Source: Ceratobasidium sp. AG-K
Lineage: Eukaryota > Basidiomycota > Agaricomycetes > Cantharellales > Ceratobasidiaceae
Length of the DNA stretch: 64,000 bases
NCBI GenBank assembly: GCA_037039685.1
Contig: JAWNGF010000005.1
Span: 3,100,001 to 3,164,000, forward strand
Reading direction: 5' to 3'
The first letter of the stretch is position 1. The number at the start of each line of letters is the position of its first letter. The notes under the pieces were generated by a model that worked only from the letters and a program-made list of their open reading frames with translations, searched no databases and was not told where the DNA came from. Made by a program: the position numbers and the translations under genes. Of this stretch, positions 9,137-20,859 are shown in pieces.

Positions 9137-11424
9137 GTGTGTGAGGATGCCCCGATATCCTCTCTGCAAAATGTATACTATAGCAAGGCTACAAATGAAA
9201 CACCCATGGTATACGCAACCGCAGAGGGAATCACGGAAAAGATCTCAACTCTCATTGACTCCGGCTCGTCTAGAAACTTCATGGACCTGAACTTTGCCAA
9301 AGAAAACAGGATCCCTTTGACCAAATTACAAACCCCCAGAAGCATCAAAACCATTGATGGAAAGACACAAAAGGATGAAATCCGGTTCAGGTGCAAGTTG
9401 AAATTTGATCTTGAAGGAAGAACGTTCCACCAAAAATTCTATGTCATGAACACTGGTACACAACCCATGATCTTAGGAATGCCATGGCTGAAGGAGACCA
9501 ACCCTGAAATATCCTGGTCCCCCTTTGCTATCAAATGGAAAACAGAAGATCCCCTTATTGCCAAAGCAGGACTTCTTCAGGAGTTACCAGAGGAACTCAA
9601 AGAATTCAAGGATGTCTTCAACGAGGAAAAGTACAACAAATTGCCTGAACACAGAGAATGGGATTGTAGAATTGACTTCTATGACAACAATCGGCTCCCA
9701 AAACCAAAAAAGGCCTACCCTCTGTCACCAAGGGAAAGAGAAGCTACAAAGGAATACATTGAGAATGAACTCCGGTCAGGACATATCAGACCCAGCAAAT
9801 CTCCCCTAGCCGCAAGCCTTTTCTTTGTCAAGAAAGCCCTGAAGGAAGGACAAACCATCCCTGACCTACGTCCTGTTGTTGACTACAGAGGTGCAAACAA
9901 AGAAACCATCCCGGACCGTTACCCTATCCCACTCCTTGAACAGCTACTTGAGATTTTCAAGAAGACTGGAGAAAATTCAAGGGAAGAACTTTTCATCACT
10001 TCGCTTGATCTGAAGAACGGCTTTTGGAATGTCAGAATCAGAGAAGGGGATGAATGGAAAACAGCTTTTATCACCTCAGAAGGGCTGTTTGAGTACACCG
10101 TGATGGCCTTTGGCCTCAAGAATGCCCCTTCTACTTTCCAAAGAATGATGGACCACATCTTCAGAGACATGATTGGAGTGAAGATCGTGATCTACATTGA
10201 TGACATCCTTATCATTTCTCGAGGAAGAAATCAACGTACCACTGACATCAAGGAAGTCTTGCAACAATTGAGGAAGAACAACCTCTTTGGAAATCTGAAG
10301 AAATGTACCTTCTATGGAAAAAAGGCCGACTGGGTGGGTTTTGTTGTTGACAGGGATGGCATTTCCATGAACAAAGACAAGATCAAGACCATCCAAGAAT
10401 GGCCCACTCCCAAAACCATGAAACAACTACAGGCGTTCATCAGTTTCTGCAACTTCTATAGGAGATTCGTGGTGGCCTTCTCCTCGATTGTCAAACCCTT
10501 GACTCAATTGACAAGAAAGGACAGGAAATGGGAATGGAACTCCAAGCATCAGGAGGCCTTTGACTCCCTGAAAGACGTCATCTCTAGGGAACCAGTGCTT
10601 GCTCATCCTGACAAATCAAAGCAGTACTTCCTCAAAACAGATGCCTCAAGAGTTGCAATGGGGGCTATCCTCAGCCAATGACAAAAGGACAGATACTTAC
10701 ACCCAATAGGGTTCCTCTCGAAAAGCTTCAAGGAAACAGAGTTGAATTACGACACACATGACAAGGAGCTCCTTGCCATCATAGAAGCCTTACGACACTG
10801 GCACATTCACCTTGAAGGAACTAGGGAACCAATAGTGATCTACACAGATCACAAAAACCTTACTTACTGGCAGAAGGCCAGCACCTTCAACCGACGGCAC
10901 AACAGATGGCTCCTCATGTTGGCAAGCTACAATTTCGAAATCCACTATAGACCTGGCAAGATGCCAGAAAAACCAGACATCCTCTCCAGGAGAAGCAACC
11001 ACAACAATTTGCTTCTGCAGAACAAGTGATGATCTCTGCCAAAAACTTCAAAGGATTCTCCGCGCTGATGAGCGACAACATTATTGCGGAAATCAAAGAA
11101 GCTCTGGAGGAGGATGAAAACCTGGAAACCTTGATCAAAAGCACCAAGGGAAAGGAAGACCTACCACCCTCTGTGAAGAAGCAGTTCAAGGACTACAAAA
11201 TGAGTGAAGATCTCCTTTGGTACCAAGGAAGAATTGTTGTTCCAGACGAAAAGGACATCAAAATGAAGCTTCTGAGACTCTACCACGACTTGCCCATTGC
11301 GGGTCACCAAGGACAAGCAAGAACTCTAGAACTCATTTCTAGAAACTACTACTGGCCAGGCATGAAAGCACAAGTCAACAAGTATGTTGACAGTTGCAAA
11401 GCGTGCCAGAGGGGGAAGGGAAGC
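9137..11424 (+). pseudogene. Element A Pol, 5' two thirds (protease, RT, RNase H, integrase zinc domain)
   Basis: The frame lies at -1 relative to gag and contains a retropepsin motif (LIDSGSSRNFMDL), RT with YIDDILIIS near 10,190-10,215, and RNase H (KTDASRVAMGAILSQ; YTDHKNLTYW). TGA at about 10,679 interrupts RNase H (arginine codon CGA in relatives), and a 1-nt shift lies near 10,995. The integrase HHCC domain follows (GHQGQARTLELISRNYYWPG, about 11,300-11,360; SCKACQRGKGS). The gene stops at the C1 LTR; TSD GAAGC is at 11,420-11,424. The remaining integrase core and chromodomain of the same element are on the minus strand from 22,087 leftward, beginning with the same GAAGC. Confidence 0.9.
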
Positions 11425-11879
11425 TGTCGTAAGCTTCTTCTTGGTGGCTATGAGACAAGCCGCGATGGAGAGTGGACGGCACTAAGACCTAAGTGACCTC
11501 TTGAACCGCAACACACTTAAGCGTCTGTAGGCTCTTGAGGGTAGGGGTGGTTCTAAGTGTCACTCAGAGGGGATGTTTTGACGAGACAAAACAAGCTGGG
11601 GTTACCAGGCTTGTTGGTCCTCTATATATATTCAAACGGTGGCCGAGTCATACAAAGCGCAGCCACATGAGTCAAGCAAGTCTACCAATCAGGAGTGTCC
11701 ATGTGAGTCATGCTGTATGAACAGACATGACTCGTGCAAGGCACAGCCGCGTTACACAATGTAACACGTAACCACAAGAAGGTGGCAACGCGGCAAACGG
11801 AAACGGAAACACAACACAAAGAAGAGGACAGGCGGGCGAGACAACAGGCGAGTCCGATGGAGTGAGCTGGCTCACGACA
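11425..11879 (-). repeat. C1 3' LTR (455 bp)
   Basis: Plus-strand TGTCGTAAGC ... GCTCACGACA. In element sense it is preceded by the polypurine run AGGGGGGAG (reverse complement near 11,884-11,892), which primes plus-strand DNA synthesis in this class of element. Confidence 0.93.
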
Positions 11880-11920
11880 TTACTCCCCCCTATGAGTCCA
11901 TTTGGGGGACCTGAATGGAC

Positions 11921-12754
11921 TTACTGCACCGTGCAGTCCTTCCCTTTCCTCAGCATACATTCTTCGAGCCCTTCATCTTCCTCTAGGGTCAGGTCGATGG
12001 GATTGAACACGGTGTTCCCCGGTTCGTCCGAGAACTTCTCCCATTCTGCCCAGGTCTCCTCCTTCGTCCAGTCCGCCTTGGCCCAGTCCAGAACCCTCTT
12101 CTGGGCCTCCACAAATTCTCCATCCCACTGACGTACATCGGGCTCTGCCTCCTTCCATGCCGACACGTCAGCCTCCTCCTTCTTCCACCAGTAAGGTTCC
12201 CAGTCGATCTTCTCCTTCTGGTATCGGCCCCTCTCCATCCTCCAGTCGCTCAGGTCCTGTTCGTAGTTGGCGTCCCAGGCATCGTTCCATCTAGGTCGGA
12301 GTGTTGGCTGCCTTCCGTCGTAACCTAGTACCCACTCGCTTGAGTATGCTCCTTCTTGTCCCCATTCAACCACCCCGAGCATGTGGGTGGAGAGGAGCAC
12401 GACCTCCGAGACCTGGAATGCGGCGCACCCCCGGCAGACGTATATGTCCTTTCGTAGGAGCTGCATGCGTGTCGGCCATTTTTTTCCGACCCACTGGAAT
12501 TCCCCCAGGTCTGAGTGGAGGATGTTGTCCGAGGCCCTGAAGTGCATTCTGCCCAAGCTTTGTTGTGACCTCTTGAAGACGTAGAGGGCGGCTCCGGAGT
12601 CAAGGACCCTTGCCGTGGCAAAGGCAGGTCCTTCGAGGACGCGGGTGAGGTTGTTGGCAATGGTGGAGCGGGTGACAGCAGGCATTGCAGAGGGCAAAAA
12701 AGGTTTAAAGCGTGGAGTTGGTGGTGTTTCTTGGAATAGTGGCAAGTTTTGCAA
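11921..12754 (-). CDS. ORF3 of C1, accessory protein of unknown function
   Basis: An intact frame of 277 codons (from the first ATG at 12,754; a more likely start is the second ATG at 12,685, MPAVTRSTI, matching the start of the A homologue). It overlaps the C-terminal end of pol in the -1 phase. The middle part carries DIYVCRGCAAFQVSEVVLLS; A has the related HCRGCIGLTVHNVVLKS. Two thirds of the protein is Trp-, Glu- and Lys-rich, and the end is acidic (NPIDLTLEEDEGLEE), resembling a SUMO-interacting motif. There are no membrane segments or signal peptide. Equivalent frames occur in C2, C3, A and D, always between the chromodomain and the polypurine tract. Function unknown. Confidence 0.8.
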   Translation of the reverse strand: MQNLPLFQETPPTPRFKPFLPSAMPAVTRSTIANNLTRVLEGPAFATARVLDSGAALYVFKRSQQSLGRMHFRASDNILHSDLGEFQWVGKKWPTRMQLLRKDIYVCRGCAAFQVSEVVLLSTHMLGVVEWGQEGAYSSEWVLGYDGRQPTLRPRWNDAWDANYEQDLSDWRMERGRYQKEKIDWEPYWWKKEEADVSAWKEAEPDVRQWDGEFVEAQKRVLDWAKADWTKEETWAEWEKFSDEPGNTVFNPIDLTLEEDEGLEECMLRKGKDCTVQ

Positions 12755-15700
12755 GTGACACTACTCGTTTCACCCCTTCTGCCTTTTATCTTCCCTGGAG
12801 CGTAGTTAGATGGCGTGGGAGCTTCGGGGTGTCGGCGTAGAAGGTCCTTGATGATCTTTGAAAGGTGACCAAAATCTTCCGCCCTTTGTTCTGTGTCTTC
12901 TTCACTTCCATAACCCTTCCATCTGACCCTGTAAAAAAGACCGTCCTTTGTCTCCTTCCAGTCCAAAATTTTCTCTACTTCATATTCCTCTTCCCCTTCT
13001 TCTGTTATGATCGGCGGTGGTCGGGGTTGGTTTCGGCTGAATTCTGTGTCTTCCTTGTAAGGGCTGAGCAAATCAATGTGAAAAACAGGGTGCACCCTCA
13101 TTGTTGCCGGCACATCGAGCTCATAAGCGTGTGACCCTATTTTTCGCTTTACAACAAATGGCCCGTGCTTTTTGTTTTCTAGTTTCTTCGATGGCCTTTT
13201 TGTTTGAATGTTCTTTCCCAGCAGCCATACTAGATCTCCGTCTTGGTACTCATTTCTTGGCTCTTCCTCTGGGAGTTTTTGGGTTTCCATTGACGCGATT
13301 GCTTCGTCGTGGATCCTACGCCATTTTTCTGTGATATTGTTTGCTTCTGGAACCGCAGATTCTTCTGCCGAGATGTTCCACAGTGGTTCCCTCCCGTAGA
13401 CAATTTCGAAAGGGGAACTACCTGTTACGCGGTGTTTCTGTAGATTATAGCTGAATTCCGCAATAGGTAATAAGTCCGCCCAATCGTCCTGTTGGTAGTT
13501 GACGAACGATCGTAGCCAGCCTTCCATCCATTGATTGATTCTCTCTGTTATTCCATCTGTTTGGGGGTGGTAGGCAGTACTGAAACCTGGGCTAGTTCCA
13601 ATTTTCTCATAAATGGCTTTCATAAGTTTGGAATTGAAAGTAGTCCCTCGGTCTGAGATCGTGCTCTTTGGAAAGCCGTGCAGTTTCCAAACATTTGTGA
13701 CGAAAAGATTTGCAAGGTCGCTTGCTGTGTGAGATTCTTTGCAGGGTATGAAGTGTGCCATCCTTGAGAATCGGTCTACCACTACTAAGATGCTATCTGA
13801 TCCTCTGGATTTTGGTAATTTCACTACGAAGTCGAATGCTATGTCTTCCCACGGTCCTTTTGGAATTTCCAGAGGTTTGACCGGAACTATCAACTTTGAT
13901 CCCTTTGTCCGTTGGCAAGTTTCACAGGATTCCACGTATCTGTTTACGCTTTGCTTCATTCCCGGCCAGAAGTATCTTCTCGATATTAGTTCCAGTGTTC
14001 TAGCTTGTCCTTGATGTCCTGCGATTTTTGAGTCGTGGTGAACTCGCATGATGGCCAGCCTGGCTTCTTTATCTTCTGGCACGTAAATCCTTCCCTTGAA
14101 CCATAAAAGTCCCTCTTTGAAGTCGTAATCCTTAGCACTGTGTTGTAGGGTTTTTGGTAACGTTTCCCTCAATTTGCAGATTTGTTTGATTTGTGCCAAC
14201 CCTTCGTCTGTTTCCTGTGCCTCCTTGATGGTTTCTATGATGTCCGTGTCTACTTGTCCCACAAACCCCTTGAACCTTTCAACAGAAATCATGACTTGTT
14301 CAGGCGTGGGGGTATCTTCATGGTCTGATCGCCTAGACAATAGGTCCGGTTTAGAAGACAGGATTCCAGGGCGGTATATGATGTCAAAGTTATAGGAAGC
14401 AAGCAATTGGTGCCATCTTGCGTGTCGACGGTTGAAAGTTCTTGCTTCCTTCCAGAACTGTAGATTCCTATGATCGGTGTAGATGGTGATAGGGTCTTTT
14501 GTTCCTTCGAGGTATAGTCTCCAATGTGTTAAAGATTCTATAATAGCCATAAGTTCCTTATCGTGGACGTCGTAGTTGAGCTGAGCCTCGTTGAAAGATT
14601 TTGACAGAAAGGCAATAGGGTGTAGGTAGCCATCATCTTGCCTTTGCGACAGGATTGCTCCCATTGCTACTCCACTTGCGTCTGTTTCCAAGAAGAAGGG
14701 TTTGTCAGGGTTCGGATGGCGTAGAGTGGGTTCCTTGCTGATTTCCGCTTTTAGGGCTTCAAAAGCTTCCTGCTGATCGTTTCCCCATTCCCATTTGTTC
14801 TCCTTTCTTGTTAAGGTTGTCAGGGGTTTTGCTAATCGGCTGAAATTCGGTACGAATCTTCGGTAGAAATTTGCAAATCCTAGGAATGCTTGGACCTGTT
14901 TGACTGTTTTTGGTTCCTTCCACTCCTTTATTGCCTTGACCTTTTCTTCCTCCATTGAGATGCCCGAATCGCTGATTCCAAGTCCAGTATACGTTAATTT
15001 GGTGACAAAGAATTCGCATTTTGGAAGTTTTGCAAAAAGATTTTCCTCCAGTAAGATCTTTAGTACTTTTCTGACATCCACGGTATGTTGGCTTCTGTCC
15101 TTGGAGAAGACTAGGATGTCGTCAATGTATACAATGACGCATACATCAATAAGATCATGGAAAATGTGATTCATATATCTTTGGAAAATGGCGGGCGCGT
15201 TTTTTAGACCAAAAGGCATGACGACGTATTCGAAGAGTCCTTCCTTTGTTCTAAAAGCTGTCTTCCATTCGTCGCCTTCTCTAATTCTGATATTGTTGAA
15301 ACCCATGCGAAGATCAATCTTGGAGAAAATTTTCGCGTCCTTGATTTTATCCAGGAGGTCTTCCATTAGGGGCATTGGGAATCTGTCGTCCTTTGTAATG
15401 GCGTTAACCCCTCTGAGGTCTTGAACAAGTCGTAACTGGCGAACTGCTCCCGGATTTTTTGGATCGATTGGTTTTTTAACAAAGAAACAAGGTGATGCAA
15501 TGGGTGATTTGCTTGGTCGGATCTTTCCCGCTGCGATTTCTTCATCCAGGTATTCTCTTAGTGCAATTGATTCTGCTGGAGAGAGTGGGATTGGTCTGGC
15601 CGGTTTTGGAAGTTCAGCTCCTTCCTTGAAATCGATGGCGCAGTCGTAAGGTCGATGATCTGGGATTCTTTTGAATTTCTCTTCACTGAAGACGTCGGCA

Positions 15701-16169
15701 AATTCCTTGAATTCTTCGGGTAGGTCGTCTATTGAGCCCGTTCTTGCTTGGATGGGTTCTGGCCGCCATGATATGTGCTTTGTTTTCCAATCGATGACCG
15801 GGTTAGCTTCCTCTAACCATTCCAGTCCAGTCCAAGGATAAGTTTGGTTTCCCCAGTAGGCATAGCAAAGAAGATTTGTTTGAAGGTTCTTCCCTCCACG
15901 TCTAGTTCCAGCTTAGCTTTGAAGCGTATTTGGTGGGAGAGCTCCTTCCCCTGGATACCGATTACTTTTCTCGGAGTGGGAAGTTCCATGAGTGGGATAT
16001 TGTTGGATCGAGCCCAAGAGATGTCCAAGAAGTTCCTTGATGCTCCAGAATCAATGAGGGTTGGGGTAGGTTCTGTGATTCCGGCAACGTTTGCGTAAAC
16101 AATGGTTGACTCATTTGTTGCTCTAAAGTACATTGTTTCCGTTGCTGGTTTTTTGGTCTCTCCACACAC
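12325..16169 (-). pseudogene. C1 Pol: protease-RT-RNase H-integrase-chromodomain, one frameshift
   Basis: It begins at about 16,169 in the -1 frame of gag. The order is protease (LIDSGASRNFLD), RT (VYIDDILVFSKD), RNase H (ETDASGVAMGAILSQ), integrase HHCC (GHQGQARTLELISRRYFWPG; SCETCQR), integrase core with D,D,E residues (FDFVVKLP, SDRGTTFN, TERINQWMEGW), GPF module (KHGPFVVKRKIGSHAYELD) and chromodomain (EEYEVEKILDWKETKDG; YRVRWKGYGSEEDTEQ). A 5-bp duplication at about 15,823-15,832, absent in C2 and C3, shifts the frame after the protease. The frame stays open about 120 codons past the chromodomain into ORF3 and ends at 12,325. The chromodomain probably directs insertion to methylated-histone chromatin. 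Confidence 0.9.
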
Positions 16170-16171
16170 AG

Positions 16172-18172
16172 TTAGAGGGAGACCCCTTCTTTTCCCGAGT
16201 CTTCCATAATTGTTGCCTCCCTTCCTTTAACGCTGGGTTCCGTCGTTATCCATTCCTTGGACGGACATTTGAATGAACGGTGTCCTTCCTGTCCGCACTT
16301 CAAGCAGCGGTTACTTGCTATCCTTGCTTTGTATACTTCGTCGGGTAGCCGCTTTGTAGAGGACTGTCCGCTAGTGGTTGGTTGGGCTGCTTTCTTCCCT
16401 GTAGAGGTTTTGATTTGTTGCAATTTCTGGTCGATAGAGATTGCGATTGAGATCCATCGGTCAAGGGAAAGTTCTCGTTCTGATCCATCTTCATTGATTA
16501 GGGTTATTTCAAAACGAGCTAGTTCGGTTTTGACTTCAGATTTCAATCCTTCCTTGAATTGGTTGATCAGAGCTTCCTGTCCCCAGTTTACGTCTACCAG
16601 AAGGTATCGGAATTCCGATGCATAGTTTGCTACCGAGTTGGTCTGTTTGCATTTGCAAATGTCTGATTCGGCCTTGGCTTTCTTGTTAGGGTTGCTGAAC
16701 TGTTCCATGAAGTGTGCCTTGAAGCTTTCCCACGAGGAGAGGTTTTGGTTGTTTTCTCCTTGGTTAAGCGATCGTAAGAGCACTTGTGCCCAGTGAGTGG
16801 CGGCTTTGTTCTCGGATTTGAAGTTTGCTAGGGCTTCGCGGATCCTTTCCTCATTGGAAGTGTATTGATCGCCTAGGCGTACAAAGTAGCTCTCCATTTG
16901 TGTGATGAACATTTCGGCACCTTCTCCTTTCTTTCCGTCAAAGGCTTCTGGACGGGTCACCTTGGGACGACGTGGTCCGCTACCGATGTTTGGGTTCTCG
17001 GTCAGTCGTTGGATTCTTAATTCTAATTCATCGATCCTGGTAGATTCCGCGTCTGGATGTGGTGGGGAATTTGATCGCCTGGAGGGAATCCCGTGCAGGG
17101 ATGCTTCGTCCATTTCTTCTCGCATGTTGTTGATAGTTTCCTGGACTTCCGTGATTTTGGCAGTAAAAGAGGTTCCTTCCTGTCGTAAGTTTTCTAGTCC
17201 CTGTGTTACTGCCTCGTTCCACTCGAGTTGCCCTTGTCTGGTAGTGTTGAGTTCTTTGCGTACATTGTTCACTAGTCCCTGAGTGTTGGTAACCTCATTT
17301 CGAAGGCGGGTTACGTCTTGACCAACTAGGAAGGAATTATGTTCGCCATTTCTTGCAGAGTTCAGGATGTCCGTCAAGGTGCCTTGTAGGGTGTTGATGG
17401 AATCGTTAAAGATTTGCTGGTTGTTTGCTAGTACTTGTGTGGCTTGTTCTAAGCCGCTAAGCCTTCGATCGATAGTGACTCTCATTCCGTCTATAACCCT
17501 AAGGGTGGCGTTGTGTCTTCCTTCTAGAAGGTCGTCCAGGTCGTCTAGATTACTGATTACAGTCCTGCTGCTAGAGCTGGAACTTGAACTCGAGCTTCCT
17601 GGATTGCCGGTGCTTTGTTGTACCGGGGCCAATTGTCCGGAGTAACCCTGTGGGACATACGGTGGTGCTGGAATCGCTGGTGTGACTGGCTGGGAAGCCA
17701 CTGGAATTGGTCCTGCGTTGGTGATGGTTCCTCCAATTTGGGGGACCGTAGGAACATTGGGAATGTGTGGTGTAGGAGGAGGTCTAATGGGAACAAGTGA
17801 CACGCCCCCATGAGCTTCAGGTTGGGGGGAAAAGAACTGTCTCCTAGTCCCTAGTGGCCACAAGGGACGTGATGGTCCTGGACTTCCAGTTGGAATGCAA
17901 ATTGCAGCTGGAGTGGGGTCATTTGTGAGATCTCCTGGTTCCCTATTCGTGATAGTGGGTTCTCCCTCTTGTACAGTTGTCATGTCGGCGATGCCAAAAG
18001 CTCCTGGCATTGAAGTTTGGCTTTGGGAGCGTGATCGGGCAGGGCCTCCCGCTTGAATTTGAGCGATATCTTGTTCATTTAGTGACCCTGTGGGCCTTGC
18101 TGCCCGACTGGGTCCTCTTCTTGCTGATATAGTGGATGAGGGACGTGATCCTCCATCTTCTTGAATAGACAT
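16172..18172 (-). CDS. C1 Gag (666 aa), intact
   Basis: The ATG at 18,172 lies 23 bases after the 5' LTR and directly follows the predicted primer site. Residues 1-190 are Pro/Ser/Gly-rich with a serine run. A long coiled-coil-like part follows (about 200-370), then a capsid-like domain (PEAFDGKKGEGAEMFITQME, about 415-540), a basic linker and a single CCHC knuckle at about 623-636 (CLKCGQEGHRSFKC). The last sense codons contain the slippery heptamer for pol expression. Forms the virus-like particle. One residue differs from the C2 copy (Arg versus Gln near residue 23). Confidence 0.93.
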   Translation of the reverse strand: MSIQEDGGSRPSSTISARRGPSRAARPTGSLNEQDIAQIQAGGPARSRSQSQTSMPGAFGIADMTTVQEGEPTITNREPGDLTNDPTPAAICIPTGSPGPSRPLWPLGTRRQFFSPQPEAHGGVSLVPIRPPPTPHIPNVPTVPQIGGTITNAGPIPVASQPVTPAIPAPPYVPQGYSGQLAPVQQSTGNPGSSSSSSSSSSRTVISNLDDLDDLLEGRHNATLRVIDGMRVTIDRRLSGLEQATQVLANNQQIFNDSINTLQGTLTDILNSARNGEHNSFLVGQDVTRLRNEVTNTQGLVNNVRKELNTTRQGQLEWNEAVTQGLENLRQEGTSFTAKITEVQETINNMREEMDEASLHGIPSRRSNSPPHPDAESTRIDELELRIQRLTENPNIGSGPRRPKVTRPEAFDGKKGEGAEMFITQMESYFVRLGDQYTSNEERIREALANFKSENKAATHWAQVLLRSLNQGENNQNLSSWESFKAHFMEQFSNPNKKAKAESDICKCKQTNSVANYASEFRYLLVDVNWGQEALINQFKEGLKSEVKTELARFEITLINEDGSERELSLDRWISIAISIDQKLQQIKTSTGKKAAQPTTSGQSSTKRLPDEVYKARIASNRCLKCGQEGHRSFKCPSKEWITTEPSVKGREATIMEDSGKEGVSL
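16190..16196 (-). promoter_or_regulatory. -1 frameshift heptamer G_GGA_AAA, C1
   Basis: In element sense the gag-frame codons read TCG GGA AAA GAA, giving X_XXY_YYZ with X=G, Y=A, Z=A. It lies five sense codons before the gag stop TAA (16,172-16,174). Pol is open in the -1 frame across this site. Confidence 0.65.
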
Positions 18173-18194
18173 GTTTGTTAAGCTTGTTTTGTAA

Positions 18195-18649
18195 TGTCGT
18201 AAGCTTCTTCTTGGTGGCTATGAGACAAGCCGCAATGGAGAGTGGACGGCACTAAGACCTAAGTGACCTCTTGAACCGCAACACACTTAAGCGTCTGTAG
18301 GCTCTTGAGGGTAGGGGTGGTTCTAAGTGTCACTCAGAGGGGATGTTTTGACGAGACAAAACAAGCTGGGGTTACCAGGCTTGTTGGTCCTCTATATATA
18401 TTCAAACGGTGGCCGAGTCATACAAAGCGCAGCCACATGAGTCAAGCAAGTCTACCAATCAGGAGTGTCCATGTGAGTCATGCTGTATGAACAGACATGA
18501 CTCGTGCAAGGCACAGCCGCGTTACACAATGTAACATGTAACCACAAGAAGGTGGCAACGCGGCAAACGGAAACGGAAACACAACACAAAGAAGAGGACA
18601 GGCGGGCGAGACAACAGGCGAGTCCGATGGAGTGAGCTGGCTCACGACA
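18195..18649 (-). repeat. C1 5' LTR (455 bp) with adjoining primer site
   Basis: Plus-strand TGTCGTAAGC ... GCTCACGACA. In element sense the primer site ACAAAACAAGCT (18,181-18,192) follows after two T residues and is complementary to AGCTTGTTTTGT inside the LTR. The right flank CAACT continues into the family D pol fragment. Confidence 0.92.
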
Positions 18650-19140
18650 CAACTGCTTTGTTGTCATGGTGGAGTTCTAGGATCTGGCGCTTGATCTTGT
18701 TGTTGTTTGGGATGTAGGTCTTTCCTTTGCGGTACAACATGTTGTTCCTAATCTTCCAGTCTTCAAATTCCTTTTGTACCAAAGCAGGTGCCTTTTCTGG
18801 GTGGTTGCTAAGGAAAGCCCAGATTGATGTAACATAGTCATCTCTTTGTGTCTGATCTTTGACTGCTTGCCAAATATCCGTAGTTGATGCCATTCCCTGA
18901 GGTTCCTCCTCTGCCAAGTTGATGAAGAGATGCGGCAAAGGTAGGGGTTTTTGAGGGACTACTCCCCCTTCTAGGTTGTGGTTGCTTTGTCAACTGAGTG
19001 CATCTGCTTTGCCATTAAGGTTGCCAGCTCTGTACTTGATCTGGAAGTTAAACTCCGAGAGGAAGACAGCCCATCTGTTCTGTCTTTTTGTTAACACTTT
19101 AGAGGTCATGAAATATTCCAGGTTTTTGTGATCAGTAATG
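18650..19140 (-). pseudogene. Family D Pol, RNase H C-terminus to integrase N-terminus (inverted piece)
   Basis: Read on the minus strand from 19,140 it continues the pol frame that was cut at 5,967: [10 protein letters not shown], then [12 protein letters not shown] (RNase H end), a connection segment, and the start of the integrase zinc domain (ILELHHDNKAV) cut by the C1 LTR at 18,649. The next residues (GHMGQAKTLEMI) are at 36,538 on the plus strand, where the 5-bp duplication AGTTG (here CAACT, 18,650-18,654) reappears. One nonsense codon is present: TGA at 18,990-18,992, a CGA position by context (DALS-stop-QSNHN). It is part of the inverted block 18,650-22,087. Confidence 0.9.
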
Positions 19141-19637
19141 TGTTGCAACCTGCTAATGCCTATGGTTGATGACTGCTAATGGCCTTTGAGATGTGGGAAC
19201 TATATGTGATAAGTCTTCTAAGACTCTATCACTAAGGTGGATGAACGCTAGTCTTGTCAGTACAAGTCACTAGCTCCTAAGTCCAAGTGGCTGCGCTAAA
19301 GGCTAAGTAGCCAAGTGCCTCTGATCACACTGCAGGGAGAGTTGACGAGGCAAAGCAAGCTGGGGATGACCATGCTTGTGTGCCAGTATATATACTCAGA
19401 GAACAAGTGAGTTGGAGTATATACATGAGTCACTTGTCTGAGTCAAAGTCTGAGTCATAAAGGGGCTGCGTAGGCCAGCCAATAGAAGACAGCATGAGTC
19501 ATATGACTCATGGTAACACATCATCCATACACCTCACTAAACAAGGGAGAGGGCTCTACACAGAGAAAGGGCGCTTAAGGCACTGGTACAAGCCACAAGA
19601 CCGCAAACAGAGACAGAGGGAGGGACGGGTCACAACA
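19141..19637 (-). mobile_element. 3' LTR of element A (497 bp, inverted)
   Basis: In minus sense TGTTGTGACCC ... GGTTGCAACA, the partner of the LTR at 5,968-6,898. It is preceded in element sense by the polypurine run TGTGGGGGGG (about 19,641-19,650) and followed by CATTA (19,136-19,140 inverted), the TSD of A in D. Confidence 0.92.
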
Positions 19638-19677
19638 TTGCCCCCCCACAAAGGCAAGTGTAGTGGAGCGCATATGC

Positions 19678-20859
19678 CTATTTGCGGGTGACCCATTCCT
19701 TCAGTTCCAGCCACCCAACATGTTCCGCAAGAGCATACATGTCTGCTTTGAGGACCTTGTTCATGTGGTCCCACTTCTCCTGGTAGAGGCAGTCAAGCTC
19801 CTCTTGGTGCTGTTCTTGTGGCCGCTTGGGCTCAGCTGCTTCCCGTTGGGCCCACTGCTCTTGTCTGTGGTCAAGCCATTTGTTGAGCTGCTCAATGCTC
19901 CAGGAACCGCATTGGAGGAGGTGGTAAGCCTAGAGAACATTGGCATCACACGGCATTTGGTCTGCTGGCGGGTGTGGTTCCATGTTGGCAATGGCGTTGC
20001 CAATGTTGGCAATGAGAGCCTTGACGTTTGCTTGGGCCTTGTCCCATGTGGCCTCCCATTCTTGTTTGACTTGTTCCGCCTCCTTGTCGGTGATCTGGGG
20101 AGGGGCGGGAGGTTGTTCCCACCTTCGGAATTTGGGGGTGCGGGGAACTTCCACAGCTTCCTCCAAGGCATCTCCCATTGGCTGTCCTGGCAAATTGACG
20201 TGTCCGCTTCTGTTGGCACCTTTTGACCAGTCAATGCAATTGAAGGAGGGATCATCTCTAGGGTAAGTTTTTGTGGGGCCAGGTAGTTATTCAAACTCAC
20301 AGTCAGTTGGCCATCCTGACTCAAAGTCTGTAGCACATGGGCGCCACCATATCCCCTCCTTGTTGCAATGTCCGCCGTTGTCAAGGGCCAGACGGGGGTT
20401 GTTTTCTCGTTTGAACCATTTGTCTCCTTCCCACTTGAAACCAGTGTCACGGTTCCAGGCATCCACGCTCTTCAGGACAACATTGTGGACGGTGAGCCCG
20501 ATACAACCACGGCAGTGGCAGTACTTGTTCCAGCAAATGTTGGTGGGATCGGACAGCCTGGAGTCGGGGTGGCTGACCCAGCGGAGTGAGTCAAGCCAGG
20601 GGACAATGAGTGACTTGCGTTGTTCGTCCCACTCGACGGTTGCCCGTTCCCATAGGGGGATGTACCCCAGCTGGACACCGGGCTCAAGGACCTTGGCAAG
20701 AGCCTTGGCCTCATTGAGAGACCAGGGAGCAGTGTCCCGGTTGTTGACGGCATACTCGCCTGGTCCAGCGAGCTTGAGGGCCTTTCCGTAGGCCCTGGCT
20801 TTCTTGTACTCGGGAACCCGGGAGAAAGCGGCAGAGGTGGTGGTGCAAGCCGCAGGCAT
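19678..20859 (-). pseudogene. ORF3 of element A, 393 codons with two nonsense codons
   Basis: One frame can be followed from the ATG at 20,859 (MPAACTTT) to TAG at 19,678-19,680. It is interrupted by TAA at 20,287-20,289 and TAG just below 19,933, both explained by one C-to-T change (CAA, CAG). Around residue 120 it has HCRGCIGLTVHNVVLKS, which aligns with CRGCAAFQVSEVVLLS of family C ORF3, so the two are homologous. The C-terminal half is Gln/Glu/Trp-rich and probably helical. The start lies within the pol frame in the -1 phase, as in C and D. Function unknown. Confidence 0.72.

Larger units (their letters stand above)
11425..18649 (-). mobile_element. Ty3/gypsy chromodomain retrotransposon C1, full length
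   Basis: A 7.2-kb element, minus sense, with 455-bp LTRs at 11,425-11,879 (3') and 18,195-18,649 (5') that differ at only two positions I could find, so it is young. It carries gag, pol and ORF3. The left flank is GAAGC (11,420-11,424) and the right flank CAACT (18,650-18,654); they do not match each other. They match the flanks of C2 instead, in inverted form (see findings). C1 and C2 internal parts are almost identical. Confidence 0.93.

Noticed and set aside
16257..17811. Long frames opposite gag of C1 (and the mirror frames in C2 and C3)
   Set aside because: They lie fully antisense to intact gag, show no recognisable protein character, and follow from the codon composition of gag.
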